NCBI GenBank assembly: GCA_030157655.1
Contig: JAOAUK010000044.1
Location: forward strand, 1-46,607
DNA: 46,607 bases
Direction of reading: 5' to 3'
DNA from: Polynucleobacter sp.
GTDB lineage: Bacteria > Pseudomonadota > Gammaproteobacteria > Burkholderiales > Burkholderiaceae
Shown: one piece after another, positions 19,482 to 28,212 of the stretch
Position numbering within the stretch: position 1 is the stretch's first letter
How the letters are laid out: the number at the start of each line of letters is the position of its first letter
Notes under the pieces: generated by a model
The model's input: only the letters and a program-made list of their open reading frames with translations
The model's database searches: none
What the model was told of the DNA's origin: nothing
Position numbers and translations under genes: made by a program

Positions 19482-20666
19482 TTATCTAGTTCTGGGCACT
19501 CTAGGCGCTAATGCGCAAAGCAACTCATAGCCAATTGTTCCAGCAGATTGAGCAACCTCATCCACAGGCAAGAAATCCCCCCACAACTGGACATCAGTAC
19601 CAACATCTACATGGGGCATATCAGTAATGTCAACTGTAATCATATCCATCGATACCTGACCTGCCATACGGCAAACTTTGCCATCTTCAAGTCCTTTAGG
19701 GCCTGCAACCCAAACAGGGGTCCCATCTGGCGCGTGCCTTGGATAACCATCTGCATAGCCGCAAGCAACTATACCAATACGGATAGGTACATCTGTTCTA
19801 TATCTTGAACCATATCCAACTGATTCATGCGCATCTAAATGTTGAACGCCAATAATCTTTGAATTTAAAGACATTACTGCTTGCAGCTTAGCATGCTCAA
19901 TATCTTCATGCTTACCAGATGGTGATGCGCCATAAAGCATGATGCCTGGTCGAACCCAATCAGAAAAAACCACATGGTGGTGCCATAAAATAGCTGCCGA
20001 ATTAGCCAGTGATTTCTCACCAGAGAATCCTTCTATTGTTTGGTGAAATAACTCAGACTGCTCATCTACGCTAGGGGTGCGATCGATGTAATCAGCATTG
20101 GCAAAATGGGTCATATGAGAAATGACATAGCCATTTGTATGTAAACGATGGTAAGTCTCAACATACTCATTTGGCCTAAAGCCAAGACGATTCATGCCTG
20201 TATTCATTTTTAAATAAATCTTAGGCAAATGACTGTTTGAGCCATGCTTGGCTTCACTAAGAGCTTCTAGCCAGTCAACCTGATCGATATGATGAACAAC
20301 GCAATCACAATGAAGGTCTGATGCTAAAAATATATCCTCTTGGCTAAATAAGCCCTCTAGCAAAAGAATTGGGCCTTGCCACCCCATTTCACGCAATAAC
20401 TTGGCTTCAGCCAGGTCTAGCAAGGCAAATCCATCGGTGGTTTTTAAACCCTCCAAAGCAGGTGCCAGACCATGGCCATAAGCATTGGCTTTAACTACAG
20501 ACCATACTTTTGAACCAGGCACGAGCTCCCTTACCCGCTCCAAGTTATGGTGCATGGCATCAGAATTTATATGGGCATAGATCGGTCTAGACAGAAAATA
20601 CTCACTTTCGTGTTTTAATGACAACTCATAACTGAATTGTACGAATGAAACCAGGTTTTTACACAA
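19482..20666 (-). CDS. alr: Alanine racemase (start uncertain; track start is TTG)
   Basis: RPIYAHINSDAMHHNL, VWSVVKANAYGHGL PLP-Lys motif, LKMNTGMNRLGF, GYGSRYRT. Confidence 0.94.
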   Translation of the reverse strand: MCKNLVSFVQFSYELSLKHESEYFLSRPIYAHINSDAMHHNLERVRELVPGSKVWSVVKANAYGHGLAPALEGLKTTDGFALLDLAEAKLLREMGWQGPILLLEGLFSQEDIFLASDLHCDCVVHHIDQVDWLEALSEAKHGSNSHLPKIYLKMNTGMNRLGFRPNEYVETYHRLHTNGYVISHMTHFANADYIDRTPSVDEQSELFHQTIEGFSGEKSLANSAAILWHHHVVFSDWVRPGIMLYGASPSGKHEDIEHAKLQAVMSLNSKIIGVQHLDAHESVGYGSRYRTDVPIRIGIVACGYADGYPRHAPDGTPVWVAGPKGLEDGKVCRMAGQVSMDMITVDITDMPHVDVGTDVQLWGDFLPVDEVAQSAGTIGYELLCALAPRVPRTR

Positions 20667-21961
20667 TTATGGCGGCGCAATTTTTTTCGTCGCTCGCAGA
20701 CAACGCGCTCTTAATTGCAGCCATTGCTCTGTTATACCAGCTTCAAGCGCCGGCTTGGATGACTCCGCTCCTAAAGCTTTTCTTCGTTCTATCTTATGTA
20801 GTTCTAGCAGCTTTTGTTGGAGCCTTTGCGGATTCTCGCCCCAAGGGCAATGTCATGTTCTGGACTAACAGCATCAAAATTATCGGCTGTCTAGCCATGT
20901 TGTTCAGCGCCCACCCTCTAATGGCTTATGCCATTGTTGGCTTTGGCGCTGCAGCTTATTCACCCGCAAAATATGGAATTTTGACTGAGTTATTGCCCCC
21001 AGAAAAATTAGTTGCTGCTAATGGTTGGATTGAAGGTTTAACTGTTGGCTCGATCATTTTGGGCACCGTATTTGGTGGTATGTTGATTTCTAATCAGTTA
21101 TCTACTTTCCTGTTAGGCTTTGATCTCCCAGTCATCAACACAAGTATAGACACAGCTCCTGAAGCAGCTATTTGTGTGATTGCCTTTATCTATTTAATAG
21201 CCGCCGCCTTTAACTTAAAGATTCCTGATACTGGAGCTGTTTACCCTCAACAAGAAACAAACCCAATTCGATTGGTAAAAGATTTTGAGCACTGCTTTAG
21301 AACTCTCTGGACGGATCGCTTAGGGCAAATCTCACTAGCAGTAACCACTCTATTTTGGGGAGCTGGGGCCACCCTTCAATTTATTGTTCTTAAGTGGGCA
21401 GAATCTGCATTGGGTATGAATTTATCCGAAGGTGCTATCTTGCAGGCTGTTGTGGCCTTTGGAGTCGCTGGTGGAGCGGTGTGGGCTGCCTGGAGAGTTC
21501 CGCTTAAAAAATCACTGAATGTTCTTATCTATGGTGTCTTAATGGGCGCATTGGTAATGGTTTTGGCCATTTTCAGAAAAGACCTAATACCAGATATTTC
21601 AGTTGATTTAGGCATTATCACCATGCCTTTATACCTACTAATTGCATATGTATTTTTAATGACAATTGGCTGGATGTCAGGCTACTTTGTTGTACCAATG
21701 AATGCGCTGTTACAGCATCGTGGCCACGTTCTTCTGTCTGCCGGCCACTCTATTGCAGTCCAGAACTTCAATGAAAACCTATCGGTTCTAGCGATGCTCT
21801 GCTTGTATTCACTACTGATCTGGCTAGAAGTACCTGTTAGCTTTGTGATTGTCTTATTTGGTAGCTTTGTTTGCTTATTAATGGTCTACATTATTCGATG
21901 GCATAACCGCAACCAAATGGAATATGACTCTCTCCACCTAATCGGTGAACATAAGCACTAA
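20645..21961 (+). CDS. lplT: Lysophospholipid transporter LplT-like MFS protein
   Basis: MAAQFFSSLADNALLIAAIALL, FGAAAYSPAKYGILTELLPPEKLVAANGWIEGLTVGSIILGT. Confidence 0.93.
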   Translation: MKPGFYTIMAAQFFSSLADNALLIAAIALLYQLQAPAWMTPLLKLFFVLSYVVLAAFVGAFADSRPKGNVMFWTNSIKIIGCLAMLFSAHPLMAYAIVGFGAAAYSPAKYGILTELLPPEKLVAANGWIEGLTVGSIILGTVFGGMLISNQLSTFLLGFDLPVINTSIDTAPEAAICVIAFIYLIAAAFNLKIPDTGAVYPQQETNPIRLVKDFEHCFRTLWTDRLGQISLAVTTLFWGAGATLQFIVLKWAESALGMNLSEGAILQAVVAFGVAGGAVWAAWRVPLKKSLNVLIYGVLMGALVMVLAIFRKDLIPDISVDLGIITMPLYLLIAYVFLMTIGWMSGYFVVPMNALLQHRGHVLLSAGHSIAVQNFNENLSVLAMLCLYSLLIWLEVPVSFVIVLFGSFVCLLMVYIIRWHNRNQMEYDSLHLIGEHKH

Positions 21962-21979
21962 AACAATCAAGATTTAACG

Positions 21980-22468
21980 CTAGATAAGTGACCTGGCTAA
22001 TATTAAATCTTGCCAAGTTTTAATTTTATCTAGTGGGTTTTTTAATAAATGATCAGGATGGTAAGTTAATACAACAGGAATTTCATCCCCGGCTTGGTCG
22101 AAAGAATGCACTGCGCCTCTAAGCTCATTAAATGGCTCTTGTAACCCTAATAGAGTCTTACCTAGGGCAGAGCCCATAGCCACCATCACTTGCCCCTTGA
22201 TGGACTCAGATTTCACCTTTGAAGCACTAATTAACTGTATGTTTGTTCTGCTAAGCATTAAAGATGCCAAAATCTTGTCAAACAACACATTGCCAACATC
22301 TGTTAAATCATCAACTACAAATGTCCATATGATTGATTCATCATTACCTACCTGTGGCATCGATATAGGCGCACTTCCCTCAGTCAATTCTCTTTTTGAA
22401 GTGACATCATCATCTTTAACCACCCATGTACTGATGCCCATGGCATTTAAATAATCTACCTGACTCAT
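21980..22468 (-). CDS. Cysteine-free UDG-like protein; candidate DNA polymerase III psi (HolD-like) subunit
   Basis: N-terminal YLNAMGISTWVVK resembles E. coli HolD QLQQLGITQWSLR (recalled from memory); C-terminal VVLTYHPDHLLKNPLDKIKTWQDL resembles the family-4 UDG C-terminus; adjacent to rimI. Confidence 0.6.
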   Translation of the reverse strand: MSQVDYLNAMGISTWVVKDDDVTSKRELTEGSAPISMPQVGNDESIIWTFVVDDLTDVGNVLFDKILASLMLSRTNIQLISASKVKSESIKGQVMVAMGSALGKTLLGLQEPFNELRGAVHSFDQAGDEIPVVLTYHPDHLLKNPLDKIKTWQDLILARSLI

Positions 22469-22472
22469 ATAT

Positions 22473-22952
22473 TTACAATCTTATTAAGCGTTTTTTCATC
22501 ACAATGGCGTCTTCTCGACCGCCAGAGGTTAAAGGATAGTAATCCTTTCTTAAGCCCACTTGTTCATAGCCCAATTTCTCATACAAACGAATAGCTGGCT
22601 CATTACTAACTCTGACCTCTAAGAAAATACTCTGAATCGATCGAGACAATGCAGCATCATCCATGATGCCTAAAATCTTTTGGGCATAACCTCGTTTTCT
22701 ATAACTTGGATGAACTGTGATGTTAAGCAGCTCTAGTTCATCAATACTTGGCATGAGCACACAATACGCCATTAGTTCATCAGGATGGTCATCATCTTCT
22801 GCTAGGCGACGCAAACAATAAGACCAATAGCCGGCATTCAATGAATCTACAAAATTACCTTTGGTCCAAGAGGACTCATGACTAAGACTTTCAATCTCAA
22901 TCACCTCATCAAGATCTCTAACAGCCATGGGTAAAAGTCGCATGTTTAACAT
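22473..22952 (-). CDS. rimI: Ribosomal protein bS18 alanine N-acetyltransferase
   Basis: GNAT: ITVHPSYRKRGYAQKIL, FLEVRVSNEPAIRLYEKLGYEQVGLRKDYY. Confidence 0.95.
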   Translation of the reverse strand: MLNMRLLPMAVRDLDEVIEIESLSHESSWTKGNFVDSLNAGYWSYCLRRLAEDDDHPDELMAYCVLMPSIDELELLNITVHPSYRKRGYAQKILGIMDDAALSRSIQSIFLEVRVSNEPAIRLYEKLGYEQVGLRKDYYPLTSGGREDAIVMKKRLIRL

Positions 22953-22961
22953 ATAGAAATG

Positions 22962-23708
22962 TTAATTAGATTTTGCTTGACGATTCGCTTGACTACGCTC
23001 TGCAATCGTTTCAGCAACTTTATCTCTGATGTAGATGGGTTGTAAATTTTCAGCGGTAACTTGCAAACCTTTTGCGAGTGCATCGATACCTAATGTTGCA
23101 ATCGATCTAGCATGAGGAACCGCATGAGGGTCAATCGCCACAGCTTTATTGGATAGCGCATTCATCTCATTTTTATAGGCCGTCACTGCATTCCCAACCA
23201 AATAAAAATCAGACTGAGGCAAATCGATATTTTCGGGTGACGACAAATAAACATCCCCGATCCGCTCAGGCAAACCATTACTCTGAACAATATAAGTTGC
23301 CCAATAAGCTTCATTCATGCGAGCATCCACTGCGACTAAGATTGATTCACCTGCAACTATCTTTAAGCTATGAATCCCCTCTAATGCGACCGCATCCAGA
23401 CAAACAATTGGCAAGCAAGGCAAGTCAGCAGCAAAAGCCATCCCCTGACCTATACCAACACCTATTCTTATACCGGTAAAAGCACCTGGGCCAATCCCAA
23501 TAGCCACTGCATCTAAATCTCTGAAGTTTAGATTTGCCTCAGTGAGTAACTCTTCCACCCAGTCCAATGCATGTTGACTGGACTCAGGGCCAAGATTTTC
23601 ATGACGTACCAATGACAAAGGGGACTGCGGTTTACCCGAGCCCCCCTTTGGGTTGACCAAGGCCACAGAACACCACTGTGTCGAGGTGTCAATGGCCAGA
23701 ATAGTCAA
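22962..23708 (-). CDS. tsaB: tRNA threonylcarbamoyladenosine biosynthesis protein TsaB
   Basis: MTILAIDTSTQWCSVAL, AIGIGPGAFTGIRIGVGIGQGMA. Confidence 0.95.
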   Translation of the reverse strand: MTILAIDTSTQWCSVALVNPKGGSGKPQSPLSLVRHENLGPESSQHALDWVEELLTEANLNFRDLDAVAIGIGPGAFTGIRIGVGIGQGMAFAADLPCLPIVCLDAVALEGIHSLKIVAGESILVAVDARMNEAYWATYIVQSNGLPERIGDVYLSSPENIDLPQSDFYLVGNAVTAYKNEMNALSNKAVAIDPHAVPHARSIATLGIDALAKGLQVTAENLQPIYIRDKVAETIAERSQANRQAKSN

Positions 23709-25286
23709 TTAGATTTCCTCGTACAAAGGCAAAGTTAAGAATTCTTCAAATTTTTCACTTGTGCTCATTGTGTCAAAAATCTCTGCTGCACGATCCCAGT
23801 GACCAGTTGCACCGCTTGCTTTAACTTTCGGCAACTCTTCAGCAATTAACTTGCGAACCAATTCAGCAGTTACCTTTGTACCGTCTTCCAAAACTCCTTT
23901 TGGTGAACGAATCCATTGCCAAACTTGTGAGCGGCTAATTTCAGCGGTAGCAGCATCTTCCATCAAGTTGTGAATAGGTACACAACCATTACCAGCCAAC
24001 CATGCGCCTAAGTAATGAATACCAACGTTGATATTCATGCGTAAACCAGCTTCAGTAATTGGTGTTTCTGGTTGGAAGTTCAACAAGTCTGCTGCTGCAA
24101 CATTCACTTCAGGTTTTTGTTTTTCGAATTGGTTAGGTTTGTCACCTAACACTTTCACAAACTCTGCCATCGCTGGCTCAACCAAACCTGGGTGAGCAAC
24201 CCAACCGCCGTCGTAACCATCTTCTGCATCACGTTTCTTATCATTAATAATGCCTTGCATAGCGATAGCGTTCTTTTCAGGATCATTTTTGATAGGAATC
24301 AAGGCGCTCATACCACCCATAGCTGGTGCACCACGCTTATGGCAAGTTTTCAATAACAATAATGCATAAGCACGCATAAACGGTGAAGTCATCGTTACTT
24401 TAGCGCGATCTGCTAAACAGAAATTTTGATCAACTTTGAATTTCTTGATGCAAGAGAAAATGTAATCCCAACGACCAGCGTTAAGACCAGCGCTATGCTC
24501 ACGCAATTCGTAAAGAATCTCTTCCATTTCGAATGCTGCCAAAATAGTTTCAATCAAAACTGTTGCCTTGATTGTGCCGCGTGGGAAGCCCAACTCATCT
24601 TGAGTCATGCAGAAAATATCATTCCATAAACGAGCTTCTAAATGGCTTTCCATTTTTGGCAAGTAAAAATATGGGCCTGCGCCACGCGCTAATTGTTCCT
24701 TAGCGTTGTGGAAGAAAAATAATGCAAAGTCAAAAATACCGCCTGAAACACGTTGGCCATCAACTGTTACGTGCTTTTCATCTAGGTGCCAGCCACGTGG
24801 ACGAACTTGCAAAGTTGCAATCTTGTCGTTTAATTTGTAGCTCTTACCATTTTGTTCAAGGCTAAGTTCACGACGAACTGCCTTCTTCATATTAATTTGG
24901 CCTTGAATTTGATTCGTCCAGCTAGGGCTATTTGAATCTTCAAAGTCAGTCATATAAGAATCTGCACCTGAATTGAAAGCATTGATCACCATCTTTGCTT
25001 CAACAGGGCCTGTGATTTCTACGCGACGACATTGCAATGCTGCTGGAATTGGAGCAACTTTCCAATCACCCTCACGAATAGCTTTTGTTTCAGGCAAGAA
25101 ATCAGGTCTTTCACCAGCATCTAGACGCTTTGTGCGCTCAACGCGGGCTTTTAACAATTCTTGACGACGCGGCTCAAATGCACGATGAAGTTTGGCGACC
25201 AAAGCCAAAGCTTCAGGAGTCAAAATAGTAGCGAATTCTGGGGTAACTTCGGCATTGATAGCCATGCCTTGTGGCAAGTTTGACAT
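23709..25286 (-). CDS. aceB: Malate synthase A
   Basis: NAFNSGADSYMTDFEDSNSPSWTNQIQGQINMKKAV, LPKMESHLEARLWNDIF, GRWDYIFSCIKKF, NVGIHYLGAWLAGNGCVPIHNLMEDAATAEISRSQVWQW. Confidence 0.97.
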   Translation of the reverse strand: MSNLPQGMAINAEVTPEFATILTPEALALVAKLHRAFEPRRQELLKARVERTKRLDAGERPDFLPETKAIREGDWKVAPIPAALQCRRVEITGPVEAKMVINAFNSGADSYMTDFEDSNSPSWTNQIQGQINMKKAVRRELSLEQNGKSYKLNDKIATLQVRPRGWHLDEKHVTVDGQRVSGGIFDFALFFFHNAKEQLARGAGPYFYLPKMESHLEARLWNDIFCMTQDELGFPRGTIKATVLIETILAAFEMEEILYELREHSAGLNAGRWDYIFSCIKKFKVDQNFCLADRAKVTMTSPFMRAYALLLLKTCHKRGAPAMGGMSALIPIKNDPEKNAIAMQGIINDKKRDAEDGYDGGWVAHPGLVEPAMAEFVKVLGDKPNQFEKQKPEVNVAAADLLNFQPETPITEAGLRMNINVGIHYLGAWLAGNGCVPIHNLMEDAATAEISRSQVWQWIRSPKGVLEDGTKVTAELVRKLIAEELPKVKASGATGHWDRAAEIFDTMSTSEKFEEFLTLPLYEEI

Positions 25287-25478
25287 GAAAACTCCTGAAA
25301 AAACAATTAGTTATGATTATTAAGGGCTAATTACTTAAAACTGTAAAAACGACATTATGCCTTAGCTATAGAAAATGTTTCACAGACAAAGGTACTAATT
25401 CAAAGAATATCTAATTTGCGTCAACCAAACTAAAAAGTCATACGTTATAGCTATAAGGAAACTTTATAGGAGCCTTTT

Positions 25479-25649
25479 GTGAGATACGGTTTTAACCATT
25501 TGTCAGATGATGAATTTCTTGTTTTGTGCAAAGAATTGAATAAAAACAAGGGGTTATTGCTTATTGGAGCAATCAGAGAGTTACCGCCTAAACTAGCAGC
25601 CTTTGCTGAATGGAGAAAAGGCCTTACGTATATGCCAGTTTACGCATAA
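25479..25649 (+). CDS. Small conserved-looking ORF, 56 aa, GTG start (not in the ORF track)
   Basis: AGGAG at 25468..25472 six nt before GTG; translation MRYGFNHLSDDEFLVLCKELNKNKGLLLIGAIRELPPKLAAFAEWRKGLTYMPVYA; followed by an intrinsic terminator. Confidence 0.6.
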   Translation: MRYGFNHLSDDEFLVLCKELNKNKGLLLIGAIRELPPKLAAFAEWRKGLTYMPVYA

Positions 25650-25680
25650 AAAAATAATAACTAAGACAGTACATTCAATA

Positions 25681-25709
25681 AAAAAACCGCCTTTTATGGC
25701 GGTTTTTTT
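25681..25709. terminator. Bidirectional intrinsic terminator
   Basis: AAAAAACCGCC-ttttat-GGCGGTTTTTTT. Confidence 0.95.
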
Positions 25710-25727
25710 GTTTTATGGCTCAGCCCA

Positions 25728-26192
25728 TTAACTTAATGCAGCTATGACATCCGCAGGTGCTTGAACTAATTCAATCAATACTCCCTCACCACCAATTGGA
25801 AACTCATCATTTCCCTTTGGGTGCAAGAATGTAATGTCATATCCAGCAGCCCCTTTGCGAATACCACCAGGTGCAAAGCGCACACCATTAGCACTCAGCC
25901 ATTCAACAGCAACAGGCAAGTTATCTACCCATAAGCCGATATGATTCAGTGGTGTTGCATGAACTGCTGGCTTTTTATCAGGGTCAATTGGTTGCATCAA
26001 ATCCACTTCAACCTTGTGCACGCCCTTACCCATTGCACAAATATCCTCATCAACGTTTTCACGTTCCGATTTAAATGTACCAGTAACTTCTAAGCCAAAC
26101 ATATCTACCCATAATTTCTGGAGTTTCGATTTATCTGGCCCACCAATAGCTACTTGTTGAATACCTAAAATTTTGAATGGCTTAGTCATCAA
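25728..26192 (-). CDS. VOC family protein, probable methylmalonyl-CoA epimerase-like
   Basis: VOC-fold sequence ([18 protein letters not shown] ... [10 protein letters not shown]) at the end of the propionyl-CoA/methylmalonyl-CoA cluster. Confidence 0.75.
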   Translation of the reverse strand: MMTKPFKILGIQQVAIGGPDKSKLQKLWVDMFGLEVTGTFKSERENVDEDICAMGKGVHKVEVDLMQPIDPDKKPAVHATPLNHIGLWVDNLPVAVEWLSANGVRFAPGGIRKGAAGYDITFLHPKGNDEFPIGGEGVLIELVQAPADVIAALS

Positions 26193-26197
26193 TCAAC

Positions 26198-28195
26198 TCA
26201 CTCAAATCTAAGAATTTGTTGATCAACTGCCAAGCTTTCACCTTTAGCAGCCATTACCTCTGCAACCACACCATCTTGGGTCGCTACTAGTACGTTCTCC
26301 ATCTTCATCGCTTCAATAGCTGCAAGACGTTGGCCAGCCTCTACTTTCTGACCTACAGTCACAGCAACATCCACCAAAAGACCTGGCATCGGTGACAACA
26401 AGAACTTAGACATATCAGGCGGTTCTTTGAATGGCATCAACTTTTGCATTTCAGCACCCGCTGGAGTTAATACCAAGCTATCGACACGAACGCCATCAAA
26501 CTGAATACGATAGAACAAGCCAACACGCTCTACTTGAGCAGAGATTGCTTTACCGTTAACTGTTGCTTTGTAGATGATTTGCCCAGGATTCCAGTCAGTA
26601 TCAATTTTATAAATCTGACCGGCAACATTAACCTCGTAGCCACGTGCTGATTCATTGACGCTAGTCTCGACGTATTCCATCTTGCCTGGCTCACCTGAAG
26701 CCACCACGAACTCTGTTGGAATCTTAACTTCGTGACCTTCTAACTGGCCATAGATGCCTGCTGCTCGGTCTAAATAACGACGATGAACAGCTGTTGCTAA
26801 GGCATCCATCAACTTATCATCAGCAGGTACAACATCTGACGCACGGAAACCGTGTGGGAATTCTTCAGCAATAAATCCCGTGTTGAAATCGCCTGAAATA
26901 AAACGTGGGTGTTGCATTAAAGCAGCTTGGAATGGGATATTTGAATGGATGCCACGAATCACAAACTCGTTTAAGGCTGCACGCATTTTTGTGATGGCAT
27001 CTAAACGATCTTTACCATGCACAATCAGCTTCGCAATCATTGAGTCATAGTACATAGGAATCTCGCCACCCTCGTACACCCCTGTATCAACACGAACACC
27101 ATTTACTTCTTCAGGTGGCTGATATCTTACTAAGCGACCAGTAGATGGTAAGAAGTTTCGATATGGATCATCCGCATTAATACGGCACTCCATTGACCAG
27201 CCATTACGCTTAATGTCACCTTGTCCAAATGATAATTTTTCACCAGCAGCAACACGAATCATTTGCTCAACTAGGTCAAGTCCAGTAATTGATTCAGTTA
27301 CGGGATGTTCTACTTGTAGACGTGTGTTCATCTCAAGGAAATAAAACGACTGATCTTTACCAACAACAAACTCGACCGTACCAGCAGATTGATACTTAAC
27401 CGCTTTAGCTAAAGCAACAGCTTGTTCACCCATCGCTTTTCGAGTTTCTTCACTAATAAACGGTGATGGTGCTTCTTCAATTACTTTTTGATGGCGACGT
27501 TGAATTGAACATTCACGTTCCCATAGGTAAACAGCATTACCGTGACCGTCGCCTAGTACTTGAATCTCAATATGGCGTGGCTCTTCAACAAACTTCTCAA
27601 TAAATACGCGATCATCACCAAAGCTATTGCGAGCTTCATTTTTACAAGCCGAGAAACCTTCAAAAGCTTCTTTGTCGTTAAATGCAACGCGCAACCCCTT
27701 ACCACCGCCACCAGCTGATGCTTTGATCATCACTGGATAGCCAATACCTTTAGCAATTTCTACAGCAGCTTCAGGTGTATCAATCGCATCGTTATATCCA
27801 GGAATCGTATTAACTTTTGCTTCGTTGGCTAATTTCTTTGAGGCAATCTTGTCGCCCATCGCAGCAATTGAATAGTGCTTAGGTCCAATGAAAGTAATGC
27901 CCTCTTCTTCCAAGCGCTTAGCAAACGCCTCGTTTTCAGACAAGAAACCATAACCTGGGTGAACACCTTCTGCACCAGTATCTTTACAAGCCTTGATGAT
28001 GTTATCCATCACCAAATAAGACTCGCGTGATGGTGCTGGGCCTATACAAACCGCTTCATCTGCTAGCTCAACATGACGCGCATCTTTGTCAGCTTCAGAA
28101 TAAACAGCAACAGTTTTAATACCCATCTTACGGGCAGTTTTAATAACGCGGCAAGCAATCTCACCACGGTTAGCAATCAGAATCTTCTTAAACAT
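26198..28195 (-). CDS. pccA: Acetyl/propionyl-CoA carboxylase alpha subunit (biotin carboxylase + BCCP)
   Basis: MFKKILIANRGEIACRVIKTARKMGI, ASAGGGGKGLRVA, FLEMNTRLQVEHPVTESITG, biotinyl IEAMKMENVL. Confidence 0.95.
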   Translation of the reverse strand: MFKKILIANRGEIACRVIKTARKMGIKTVAVYSEADKDARHVELADEAVCIGPAPSRESYLVMDNIIKACKDTGAEGVHPGYGFLSENEAFAKRLEEEGITFIGPKHYSIAAMGDKIASKKLANEAKVNTIPGYNDAIDTPEAAVEIAKGIGYPVMIKASAGGGGKGLRVAFNDKEAFEGFSACKNEARNSFGDDRVFIEKFVEEPRHIEIQVLGDGHGNAVYLWERECSIQRRHQKVIEEAPSPFISEETRKAMGEQAVALAKAVKYQSAGTVEFVVGKDQSFYFLEMNTRLQVEHPVTESITGLDLVEQMIRVAAGEKLSFGQGDIKRNGWSMECRINADDPYRNFLPSTGRLVRYQPPEEVNGVRVDTGVYEGGEIPMYYDSMIAKLIVHGKDRLDAITKMRAALNEFVIRGIHSNIPFQAALMQHPRFISGDFNTGFIAEEFPHGFRASDVVPADDKLMDALATAVHRRYLDRAAGIYGQLEGHEVKIPTEFVVASGEPGKMEYVETSVNESARGYEVNVAGQIYKIDTDWNPGQIIYKATVNGKAISAQVERVGLFYRIQFDGVRVDSLVLTPAGAEMQKLMPFKEPPDMSKFLLSPMPGLLVDVAVTVGQKVEAGQRLAAIEAMKMENVLVATQDGVVAEVMAAKGESLAVDQQILRFE

Positions 28196-28212
28196 GTTCT
28201 TTTCCTAATCGA

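Noticed and set aside
21980-22468. Calling this ORF a functional uracil-DNA glycosylase
   Set aside because: No cysteine for the Fe-S cluster and no N-terminal catalytic motif; only the C-terminal half looks UDG-like.
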